Shown here in pieces: positions 45,653 through 53,380 of a stretch of DNA of 62,295 nucleotides. The notes beneath the pieces are model-generated. The model saw only the letters and a program-made list of their open reading frames with translations. It made no database searches and had not been told where the DNA came from. Each line of letters opens with the position of its first letter. The stretch's first letter is position 1. Source of the DNA: an uncultured Clostridium sp. (GTDB lineage Bacteria > Bacillota > Clostridia > TANB77 > CAG-508); NCBI GenBank assembly GCA_948436975.1, contig CAOJJB010000011.1:1-62295 (forward strand). The letters run 5' to 3'. The position numbers were made by a program, and so were the translations under genes.

Positions 45653-47203
45653 ATGAACTTAGAAGAAAGTGATTTATATAAAGAAAAACTAGAAAAAAAT
45701 AATAGACATAGGAAAAGTGTAATGTTATCAATAGTTTTATGTGCTATTTTAATTGTTTTTTTATTTATATTAATTGCTATATTAAAATATCAAGACTCAA
45801 TTACAGAAAAACTTTTTATAAATGGAACACAAGTTACAATACCAAAAGATTTTTATAAAACCATGGATGATGGTAGTATATATGTGAATGTAAGGCATAT
45901 GTCATCATTTTTAGGATATACATATACAAAAGGGGAATATAATAAATTTAATGAAGATGAAGATAGTTGTTATTTGCAAAATGATTTTGAAATAGTATCA
46001 ATATCTGCAAATTCAGATAAATATAAAAAATATATACAAGTAGATGGAACCCCAACACTTGCAGAAATACCTGTTACAATGAAAAATGAAAATGGTTATA
46101 ATGAAACATTCTCATTAAATAAGCCAATTAAATTTGTTGATGAAAAATTATATATATCAGTAGAAGATGCACAAGAAATACTAAATGCACAAATAGATTG
46201 GAAAGAATATAGATATAAAATATATTCTTTAGAATATATAGTAAATAATGCAAAGAAAATTGTAGGAAAAGCAGGATATTCTGAAATGAGTGGATATTAT
46301 GAAAATCTAAAATCAGTTCTATATGGATATGTTGTAGTTGGAAATGGAAATAAATTATATGGAGTATATTCTTTGGTAGAAGATAAAGAATTTATAAGTA
46401 TAAAGTATGATGATATAAAATTTGTACAGAATGTAAAAGAATTTTATGTAACAGTGGCAAATGGAACAATGGGTATTTTAGCATCAGATGGAAGTACAAT
46501 AATTGCACCATCTGAATATGAAGATATATCTTTATTAGATGATGAAAAACAATTATATCTTGTAAAAAAAGATGGAGAATATGGAGTTGTAAACAGAACA
46601 GGAAAAACAATTATTCATGCAGAAAATGATGAAATAGGATTAGATATAAGTAAATTTGAAATAGATGAAATAGAAAATAATTCTTTAATTTTCTCAAATA
46701 GCATACCAATAAAAAATGACAAAAAATATGGAATATATAATTTAGAAGGAGATTTAAAAATTCTTTGTGATGGACTAGGTTATCAAACAGCATCAAGTAC
46801 AACTACGTCAGGAAATGAAGAAAGTATTTTAACAATACCTCCATCAGTAGGAATAAAAGGAATAGTTATTAATTTTAATGATTTATATGGAATATATGAT
46901 ACAACAACAGAAAATTTAATAATACCTTGTAGTTTTGAAAAAATCTATGCCATAAAAAAATTTGGACAAATAACATATTATATGGACTTAGGTGGAGAAC
47001 AATATAATATAGCAGAATATTTAAAAGAAAATAAATTAAATAATGTAGATGAAAATGGAGAGTTATTAGATAAAGAAAAAGAAATAACCGATACTAATGA
47101 AAACGAAAAGAATTTAGAAGAAAGTAGTAATATAGCCAATGAAAATACTATAAAAAATGTTACAAATACAAATAATAATAGAATAGCAGTACCAGTTGAA
47201 TAA
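45653..47203 (+). CDS. Membrane-anchored WG-repeat protein
   Basis: A 516-residue protein with an N-terminal membrane helix (about 23-45). Next comes a copper-amine-oxidase-N-like region (FINGTQVTIPKDFY, then YVNVRHMSSFLGYTY), followed by several WG/KWGV-like repeats (LYGVYSLVEDKEFISIKYDDI, YGVVNRTGKTII, KYGIYNLEGDLKI, LYGIYDTTTENLIIPCSFEKI). The C-terminal tail is Asn/Glu-rich. Such proteins are surface-exposed with no known role. It sits between tgt and the sec genes, where yajC often lies. An AGGAGG site precedes the ATG and a terminator follows. Confidence 0.78.
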   Translation: MNLEESDLYKEKLEKNNRHRKSVMLSIVLCAILIVFLFILIAILKYQDSITEKLFINGTQVTIPKDFYKTMDDGSIYVNVRHMSSFLGYTYTKGEYNKFNEDEDSCYLQNDFEIVSISANSDKYKKYIQVDGTPTLAEIPVTMKNENGYNETFSLNKPIKFVDEKLYISVEDAQEILNAQIDWKEYRYKIYSLEYIVNNAKKIVGKAGYSEMSGYYENLKSVLYGYVVVGNGNKLYGVYSLVEDKEFISIKYDDIKFVQNVKEFYVTVANGTMGILASDGSTIIAPSEYEDISLLDDEKQLYLVKKDGEYGVVNRTGKTIIHAENDEIGLDISKFEIDEIENNSLIFSNSIPIKNDKKYGIYNLEGDLKILCDGLGYQTASSTTTSGNEESILTIPPSVGIKGIVINFNDLYGIYDTTTENLIIPCSFEKIYAIKKFGQITYYMDLGGEQYNIAEYLKENKLNNVDENGELLDKEKEITDTNENEKNLEESSNIANENTIKNVTNTNNNRIAVPVE

Positions 47204-47230
47204 ATAAAATAATAAAATAGTTATAAAAGT

Positions 47231-47266
47231 TACTTCTATAAATATAATTTTATAGAAGTATTTTTT
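47231..47266 (+). terminator. Terminator after the WG-repeat gene
   Basis: A perfect 12-bp stem (47231-47242 with 47249-47260), six-base loop, and six Ts. Confidence 0.85.
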
Positions 47267-47313
47267 ATATTATTAAAAAAGTTTTTTAAACTAAATATTT
47301 ATAGGAGGATTTT

Positions 47314-47664
47314 ATGAAAAATTTTATTAGAGAGCTTATTATAGCTGTTTTATTATCAGTAATTTTAATGTTTATTTTATCAATTATATTAAGTAGTACA
47401 TCAGTAAGTGAAAATATTATAAAACCAGCCACAATAGGAATAGTAACATTATCACTTATGATAGGAGCATTTAGAATATCAAAATCAAAAAAAGAAAAAG
47501 GTATTTTAAATGGAAGTATATTAGGAATAATATATATGTTTATACTATATTTAATATCAAGTTTTGTAAATTTTGAATTTTCTTTAAGCATTAGTTCAAT
47601 AATAATGATAGTAATTGGAATAATAGGAGGAGCAATAGGAGGAATAATAGGAGTAAATTTTTAA
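47314..47664 (+). CDS. TIGR04086-family four-helix membrane protein
   Basis: A 116-residue protein with four hydrophobic helices and a basic loop (ISKSKKEKG) between helices 2 and 3, ending with a glycine-rich helix (GIIGGAIGGIIG). It matches a small clostridial family usually found between tgt/yajC and secDF. Function is unknown. A TAGGAGG site precedes the ATG. Confidence 0.8.
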   Translation: MKNFIRELIIAVLLSVILMFILSIILSSTSVSENIIKPATIGIVTLSLMIGAFRISKSKKEKGILNGSILGIIYMFILYLISSFVNFEFSLSISSIIMIVIGIIGGAIGGIIGVNF

Positions 47665-47672
47665 AAAAACAG

Positions 47673-47701
47673 TTGATATTTTTATAAATTTAATATACAA
47701 T
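47673..47701 (+). promoter_or_regulatory. Promoter of the HD-secD-secF run
   Basis: TTGATA (47673-47678), 17 bases, TACAAT (47696-47701). Confidence 0.65.
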
Positions 47702-47760
47702 TTACAAGAATAAAAAAATGGACGGTTCTACATAAGATAATAAAACACAAAGGAGGATAT

Positions 47761-48420
47761 ATGATAACTTATAATGATGTTATAAATAATCCCGAAGTCG
47801 AAGAATTAATAAAAAATGCTCAAAAACAATTAGATGTTTTGGGATACACAGAACATTCTAATAGACATGTATCAGTAGTAGCAGAAAGAGCAGCTTATAT
47901 TCTTAAGACTTTGGGATATGATGAACACAGAATTGAATTAGCAAGAATAGCAGGATATATGCATGATATAGGGAATTCTGTAAACAGAGTAGATCATGCA
48001 CATACAGGAGCAATACTTGCTTATAATATTTTAAAAGACATGAAAATGGGTGTATCAGACAGAACTGAAATTATGATGGCAATAGGAAATCATGATGAAT
48101 CAACAGGAACAGCAGTAAGTGATATATCAGCAGCATTAATTTTAGCAGATAAATCAGATGCACATAGAAGTAGAGTTTCAAAAAAAGATAGAAGCTTATT
48201 TGATAAACATGATGAAGTAAATTATGCAGTTACAAATTCTGAATTAAAAATAAATAATGAAGAAAGAAAAGTTATCTTAAACTTAACAATAGACACAAAA
48301 ATATGTCCAGTTATAGATTATTTTGAAATATTTATGGAAAGAACAAAAATGAGTAAAAGAGCAGCAAAATATTTAGGTTTATGGTTTGAATTAATTATAA
48401 ATGATACAAACTTATTATAG
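47761..48420 (+). CDS. HD-domain phosphohydrolase
   Basis: A 219-residue HD protein. The metal ligands are in HSNRHVSVV, MHDIGN, DHAHTGAIL and NHDEST; LADKSDAHRSRV also belongs to the family. Such proteins lie in the tgt-secDF region of clostridia; the substrate, probably a nucleotide or phosphate ester, is unknown. GGAGGA precedes the ATG, and the secD-like gene starts 12 bases after the stop. Confidence 0.88.
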   Translation: MITYNDVINNPEVEELIKNAQKQLDVLGYTEHSNRHVSVVAERAAYILKTLGYDEHRIELARIAGYMHDIGNSVNRVDHAHTGAILAYNILKDMKMGVSDRTEIMMAIGNHDESTGTAVSDISAALILADKSDAHRSRVSKKDRSLFDKHDEVNYAVTNSELKINNEERKVILNLTIDTKICPVIDYFEIFMERTKMSKRAAKYLGLWFELIINDTNLL

Positions 48421-48432
48421 GAGGTAATTATT

Positions 48433-49842
48433 TTGGAAAAGAATTTAAAAAAAGTTAGAATAACAGCTATATTATTAATTGTAGTATTAATAGTATTAAT
48501 AGCTTTTAGCGGTTTTTATGTAAAAAAGAATGGAGTTTGGAACAATTTATTACCAAACTTTAATTTAGGAATGGAATTAAAAGGAATAAAAGAACTACAT
48601 TTCGTATTAGATGATAAAGAAGAAGAAAAAGAAGTATATTTAGACTCAGAAGGAAATTATGCAGGAGAAGTAAAAGAAGATAATTCATCAGATACAGAAG
48701 TTTCTTTAGAAACAGAAGAAGGTGAAACTTCACAAGAACAAGAGGATAAAACTAATATAGAAGGATATACCAAAGAAACTAGAACAATAAAAGCTAATGA
48801 AGAAACAAACATAACTAAAGAAAATTTTGAAAAATCAAAAAAAATAATACAACAAAGATTAGAAACAATGAAAGTATATGAATATAATATTAGACAAGAT
48901 ACAGTAACAGGAGAAATAATAGTTGAAGTACCAGATGATGATAATATAGAAATTGAACAAAGTATGATTTCTACTGTTGGAAAAATTGAAGTAATAGATG
49001 AACAAACAGGACTATTATTAATTGATAACTCACATATAAAAAAAGCAGGAAAGCTAGGAAACTATTCAGAAGGATATCAAGCATATTTACAATTAACATT
49101 TGATAAAGAAGGAAAAGATAAATTAAAAGAAATAAGTAATAATTATCAAAAAGTAACAGCAGAAGATGGAACTGAAGAAACAAAATATATATCTATAAAA
49201 ATGGACAACCAAACAATTAGTACAACATATTTTGGTTCAGAAATAGCAAATGGAACAATACAAATACCAATGGGAAATGCTACTGAAGACTATAATGAAT
49301 ATATGAAAATAGATGAGAGTGTAGAAAGAATAGCAAATATTATAAATGGAGAAACAATACCATTATCTTACACTTTAAGTTCAGATAATCATATTAATTC
49401 TGTAATAACAGAAGACACAATAAAAACAGCAGGAATAATATGTGCAGTAATAATAACATTAGTATCGCTATATTTAATAATTAAATTCAGATTTGATGGA
49501 TTAAAAACAGCAATACTAAGTTTAGGATATATAGCAATATTAAGTATAATTATTAGATACATGAATGTTATAATAACAATAAACTCTATAATAGCATTTT
49601 TATCAGTAATAACTATAAATTATATATTTAATATAAAGTTTTTAAGAGAATTAAAATATAAAGATATAAAAAAATCTCTATTTATAGAGAATATAAAAGA
49701 ATTATATTTAGCAATAATACCAGTATGTATAATAGCAATAATATTTACATTTGTACCAGGTGTAGTAATAAGCAGTATAGGAATGGTTTTATTTTGGGGA
49801 CTATTAGTACAAGCTTTATATGCTGGATTAATACTTTTATAA
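48433..49842 (+). CDS. secD: SecD-like protein translocase subunit, highly divergent
   Basis: A 469-residue protein: one N-terminal helix (about 9-28), a large extracytoplasmic domain (about 40-325) with an acidic Ser/Glu insertion, and five C-terminal helices. Evidence for SecD includes NLGMELKG in place of the usual L-x-LDLRGG, ITKENFEKSKKIIQQRLE, EIIVEVPDDDN, and the terminal helix layout. The fourth-helix motif, normally VDANV-x-IFERIRE, is replaced by VITINYIFNIKFLRE, so the key aspartate is missing. SecDF uses the proton gradient to aid protein export. A TTG start at 48433 follows GGAGGT. Confidence 0.75.
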   Translation: MEKNLKKVRITAILLIVVLIVLIAFSGFYVKKNGVWNNLLPNFNLGMELKGIKELHFVLDDKEEEKEVYLDSEGNYAGEVKEDNSSDTEVSLETEEGETSQEQEDKTNIEGYTKETRTIKANEETNITKENFEKSKKIIQQRLETMKVYEYNIRQDTVTGEIIVEVPDDDNIEIEQSMISTVGKIEVIDEQTGLLLIDNSHIKKAGKLGNYSEGYQAYLQLTFDKEGKDKLKEISNNYQKVTAEDGTEETKYISIKMDNQTISTTYFGSEIANGTIQIPMGNATEDYNEYMKIDESVERIANIINGETIPLSYTLSSDNHINSVITEDTIKTAGIICAVIITLVSLYLIIKFRFDGLKTAILSLGYIAILSIIIRYMNVIITINSIIAFLSVITINYIFNIKFLRELKYKDIKKSLFIENIKELYLAIIPVCIIAIIFTFVPGVVISSIGMVLFWGLLVQALYAGLILL

Positions 49843-49865
49843 AAAATATATAAAGGAGAAGAATA

Positions 49866-50507
49866 ATGAATTTTAGTGGAAGTAAAAAAATAGTATTATT
49901 AGGTTTAATTCTTTTAATAATTGCAGGTATTGTAGTTGTAGCGTTAAAAGGATTTAATGTAGACTTAATGTTAGAGCAACATGAAGCGATAAATATAGTA
50001 ATAGGAAAAGAAATTAATATAAAAGATGTAAAAGAAATATGTAAAGAAGTTTTTAAAAATAAACAAACAATAATAAGAACAGTAGATTTATTTAATGATT
50101 CTTTCAATATAGGTGTAGAAAGCATAACAGATGAAGAAAAGAATGAATTAATAAACAAATTAAATGAAAAATATGGAACAGAACTAAAAATTGAAGAATT
50201 AAATGTATATACAGTGTCAAATGTAAGAATAAGAGATTTAATTAGACCATATATAACACCTGTATTTATTTCAATAATAGTAATAGTATCATATTTAATA
50301 ATTAGATTTAGAAAAATGAGTGTTATAAAATTATTAGGGAAACTAATAGGAACTATAGTATTAACAGAAGCTTTAATAGCAAGTATAATAGCGATAACAA
50401 GAATACCAGTAACATCAATAATAGTAAATTTAATGACAGTAATTGCAGTAGTAGAACTAATTATTTATATAAACAAAACAGAAAAAGAATATAAAATACA
50501 AGAATAA
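49866..50507 (+). CDS. secF: SecF-like protein translocase subunit, short and divergent
   Basis: A 213-residue protein, well below the usual 280-310. It has an N-terminal helix, FNVDLMLEQHEAINI as a weakened equivalent of the SecF N-terminal domain, a short extracytoplasmic region, and about three further helices where SecF normally has five. The typical helix motif with Asp-Arg (NDTIVVFDRIRE) is replaced by VIAVVELIIYINKTEKE. Position right after the secD-like gene (gap 23 bases, AAAGGAG site) supports the call. Function may be altered; see findings. Confidence 0.65.
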   Translation: MNFSGSKKIVLLGLILLIIAGIVVVALKGFNVDLMLEQHEAINIVIGKEINIKDVKEICKEVFKNKQTIIRTVDLFNDSFNIGVESITDEEKNELINKLNEKYGTELKIEELNVYTVSNVRIRDLIRPYITPVFISIIVIVSYLIIRFRKMSVIKLLGKLIGTIVLTEALIASIIAITRIPVTSIIVNLMTVIAVVELIIYINKTEKEYKIQE

Positions 50508-50518
50508 TCAAATAAAAC

Positions 50519-50547
50519 TTGATTTTTAATAAAAAGTATAGTAAAAT
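50519..50547 (+). promoter_or_regulatory. Promoter of rpsO
   Basis: TTGATT (50519-50524), 17 bases, TAAAAT (50542-50547). Confidence 0.55.
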
Positions 50548-50561
50548 ATCATTGTTAATTA

Positions 50562-50609
50562 CCATAGACTTAGTTTAAAGGAAAAACCTACTTTATACTC
50601 AGTTTATGG
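50562..50609 (+). promoter_or_regulatory. rpsO leader hairpin (possible S15 autoregulatory site)
   Basis: The leader forms an imperfect hairpin: 50562-50570 pairs with 50601-50609 over nine positions (one G-U), and the stem continues with interruptions to a purine loop near 50581. S15 is known to bind structured leaders of its own mRNA in several bacterial groups; this leader's regulation is inferred. Confidence 0.45.
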
Positions 50610-50640
50610 CAAATATATAAAAAATAGGAGGAATATGAAA

Positions 50641-50904
50641 ATGACTAAAGAAAGAAAACAAGAAATTATCAATACTCATAAAAGAGAGGAAAATGATACA
50701 GGATCACCAGAAGTACAAATTGCAATCTTAACAGAAAGAATTTCTGAATTAACAGAACACTTAAAAATTCATAAAAAAGATAATCACTCAAGAAGAGGAT
50801 TATTAAAAATGATTGGAAAAAGAAGAAACTTATTAAATTACTTAGCAAAAAAAGACATAAATAGATATAGAGAAATAGTAAAAAAATTAAATTTAAGAAA
50901 ATAA
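50641..50904 (+). CDS. rpsO: 30S ribosomal protein S15
   Basis: About 87 residues that bind the central domain of 16S rRNA. The sequence [15 protein letters not shown], then [25 protein letters not shown] is diagnostic. AGGAGG at 50626-50631 is nine bases from ATG 50641 and only three from ATG 50635, so the later start (MTKERK, usual for S15) is chosen. pnp follows after a terminator, the classic rpsO-pnp order. Confidence 0.96.
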   Translation: MTKERKQEIINTHKREENDTGSPEVQIAILTERISELTEHLKIHKKDNHSRRGLLKMIGKRRNLLNYLAKKDINRYREIVKKLNLRK

Positions 50905-50908
50905 TAAA

Positions 50909-50950
50909 AAAAGCACCAAATGTTTTATTATGAACAAATGGTGTTTTTTT
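50909..50950 (+). terminator. Terminator after rpsO
   Basis: CACCA (50914-50918) pairs with TGGTG (50939-50943); the stem continues with TGTT/AACA after a two-base mismatch. Seven Ts follow. Confidence 0.75.
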
Positions 50951-50959
50951 AAATAAGAA

Positions 50960-50988
50960 TTGCTTTTTTTAAACACTTATAGTAAAAT
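50960..50988 (+). promoter_or_regulatory. Promoter of pnp
   Basis: TTGCTT (50960-50965), 17 bases, TAAAAT (50983-50988). Confidence 0.55.
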
Positions 50989-50997
50989 GTAAATGAA

Positions 50998-51076
50998 TAT
51001 TTATTTGAAAGAGTAGCTTGTACAATATATTATAAAAATAAATAATATATTGCAGAGGTTACATTTCAAATAAATA
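50998..51076 (+). promoter_or_regulatory. Two-stem structured leader of pnp
   Basis: An outer 13-bp stem (50998-51010 with 51064-51076) encloses a perfect 11-bp hairpin (51023-51033 with 51042-51052). It starts about ten bases after the -10 and ends 23 bases before the pnp ATG. In E. coli, pnp is autoregulated through RNase III cutting of a leader stem; a similar mechanism here is an inference. Confidence 0.55.
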
Positions 51077-51099
51077 AAAAAATTAGGAGGAAATGTAAA

Positions 51100-53214
51100 A
51101 TGTTTAAAACATATAGTATGGAATTAGCAGGAAGAACACTTACAATAGAAACAGGAAAAATGGCAGGTCTTGCCAATGGAAGTGTACTAGTAAAATATGG
51201 GGAAACAACAGTATTAGTTAATGTTACAGCATCAAAAGAACCAAAAGAAGGTATAGACTTTTTCCCATTATCAGTAGATTATGAAGAAAGATTATATGCA
51301 GTAGGAAAAATACCAGGAAGTTTCACAAAAAGAGAAGGAAAACCAACAGACAAAGCTATATTAACAGCAAGAGCAATTGATAGACCAATAAGACCATTAT
51401 TTCCAAAAGACTTTAGAAATGATGTAGTAGTTAGTTGTTTGGTATTATCAGTAGAACAGGACTGTTCACCAGAAGTATGTAGTATGATAGGAACATCAGC
51501 AGCATTATCAATATCAGATATACCATTTGGAGGACCAACAGCAGCAGTAGCAGTAGGTTATGTAGAAAATAAAATAGTAATAAATCCAACAGAAGAACAA
51601 AGAAAAAATAGTAGATTAACATTAACAGTAGCAGGAACATCAGACAAAATAGCAATGATAGAAGCAGGAGCAGATGAAATACCAGATAATACAATGTTAG
51701 AAGCGATAAAAACAGCACATACAGAAATAAAAAGAGTATGTGAATTTATACAAGGAATAAAATCTGAAATAGGAAAACCAAAATTTGAATATACATCATT
51801 TGCTGTAAATGAAGAAATATATAATATAATAGCAGAAGAATTTACAGAAAGAATGAAAAAAGATGTTCAAACAGAAGATAAACCTGAAAGAGATGAAAGA
51901 ATAGACAAGCTAACAGAAGACGTAAAACAATGGTATAAAGAAAAGTTTGGAGAAGAAAAAGCAGAAGAAGACAATAAAGCGATAGCTGATAGTTTATACA
52001 AATTAGAGAAAAAAACAGTTAGAAAATTAATACTAGAAGAAGGAAAAAGAGTAGATGGAAGAGGAATACATGATATAAGACCATTATCATGTGAAGTAGG
52101 ACTAATACCTAGAGTACATGGCAGTAGCTTATTTAATAGAGGAAGAACACAAGTAATGTCTATTGTTACACTAGGAATGAAAAGTGAAGAACAAATATTA
52201 GATGGACTAGATACAGAAGAATCAAAAAGATATATGCATCAATATAACTTTCCAGGATATAGTGTAGGAGAAGCAAAATCATCTAGAGGACCAGGAAGAA
52301 GGGAAATAGGACATGGAGCACTAGCAGAAAAAGCATTAATCCCGGTATTACCTAGTATAGAAGAATTTCCATATGCAATAAGAGTAGTATCAGAAATATT
52401 AAGTTCTAATGGATCTACATCACAAGGAAGTATATGTGCATCAACTTTAGCATTAATGGATGCAGGAGTACCAATAAAAAAACCAGTTGCTGGAATATCA
52501 ACAGGATTAATAACAGATGAAAATGATCCAAGTAAATATGTTGTAATAACAGATATTCAGGGAATAGAAGATTTCTTTGGGGATATGGACTTTAAAGTTG
52601 GAGGAACTAAAGACGGAATAACAGCAATACAAGTAGATATAAAAGTAGATGGGTTGAGTTATGAAATTATAGCAGAAGCATTTGAAAAGACAGCAAAAGC
52701 TAGAAAATATATATTAGATGATATAATGCTTCCACAAATATCAAGTCCAAGAGATGAAATATCACAATATGCACCAAAAATAATTAATATGCAAATAAAT
52801 CCAGAAAAAATAAAAGATGTAATAGGATCAGGTGGAAAAGTTATAAATAAAATAATAGAAGAAACTGGAGTAAAAATAGATATAGAAGAAGATGGTTCTG
52901 TATTTATATATTCAGAGAATTTAGAAGGAGCTAAAAGAGCACAAGAAATTATTGAAGAAATCACAAGAGATATAGAAGTAGGAGGAATATACACAGGAAA
53001 AGTTAGTAAAATTGCTACTTTCGGAGCTTTTATAGATTTAGGAGCTGGAAAAGAAGGATTACTTCATATATCTAAAATATCAAAAGAAAGAGTAAATAAG
53101 GTAGAAGATGTTCTAAAAGTTGGAGATGAAGTAACAGTTAAAGTATATGAAATAGATAATCAAGGAAGAATAAATTTAACTAGAAAAGACTTATATACAG
53201 ATACAGAGGAATAA
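51100..53214 (+). CDS. pnp: Polynucleotide phosphorylase
   Basis: A 704-residue 3'-5' exoribonuclease that degrades RNA phosphorolytically. Two RNase PH domains are seen (first: FFPLSVDYEERLYAVGKIPGSF; second: RPLSCEVGLIPRVHGSSLFNRGRTQ and GPGRREIGHGALAEKAL with catalytic Asp in DIQGIEDFFGDMDFKV), then KH (IKDVIGSGGKVINKI) and S1 (GGIYTGKVSKIATFGAFIDL) domains. Length is normal. An AGGAGG site precedes the ATG. Confidence 0.97.
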   Translation: MFKTYSMELAGRTLTIETGKMAGLANGSVLVKYGETTVLVNVTASKEPKEGIDFFPLSVDYEERLYAVGKIPGSFTKREGKPTDKAILTARAIDRPIRPLFPKDFRNDVVVSCLVLSVEQDCSPEVCSMIGTSAALSISDIPFGGPTAAVAVGYVENKIVINPTEEQRKNSRLTLTVAGTSDKIAMIEAGADEIPDNTMLEAIKTAHTEIKRVCEFIQGIKSEIGKPKFEYTSFAVNEEIYNIIAEEFTERMKKDVQTEDKPERDERIDKLTEDVKQWYKEKFGEEKAEEDNKAIADSLYKLEKKTVRKLILEEGKRVDGRGIHDIRPLSCEVGLIPRVHGSSLFNRGRTQVMSIVTLGMKSEEQILDGLDTEESKRYMHQYNFPGYSVGEAKSSRGPGRREIGHGALAEKALIPVLPSIEEFPYAIRVVSEILSSNGSTSQGSICASTLALMDAGVPIKKPVAGISTGLITDENDPSKYVVITDIQGIEDFFGDMDFKVGGTKDGITAIQVDIKVDGLSYEIIAEAFEKTAKARKYILDDIMLPQISSPRDEISQYAPKIINMQINPEKIKDVIGSGGKVINKIIEETGVKIDIEEDGSVFIYSENLEGAKRAQEIIEEITRDIEVGGIYTGKVSKIATFGAFIDLGAGKEGLLHISKISKERVNKVEDVLKVGDEVTVKVYEIDNQGRINLTRKDLYTDTEE

Positions 53215-53245
53215 AATATATAAAAAGTTGATAAATTAAAAAAAT

Positions 53246-53290
53246 AAATAGAGTAGATATGTATATATTACATATTTACTCTATTTTGTT
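53246..53290 (+). terminator. Terminator after pnp
   Basis: An 18-bp stem (53246-53263 with 53269-53286, one G-U) and a five-base loop. Confidence 0.8.
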
Positions 53291-53321
53291 TAAAAAATAA
53301 TTATTTTATTTAGTAAAATAA

Positions 53322-53350
53322 TTGAAAAACTAAAGATTTTATAATAAAAT
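53322..53350 (+). promoter_or_regulatory. Promoter of the transglutaminase-like gene
   Basis: TTGAAA (53322-53327), 17 bases, TAAAAT (53345-53350). Confidence 0.6.
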
Positions 53351-53380
53351 AATAAAAGTAAAATAGGGGGATAAATAATT

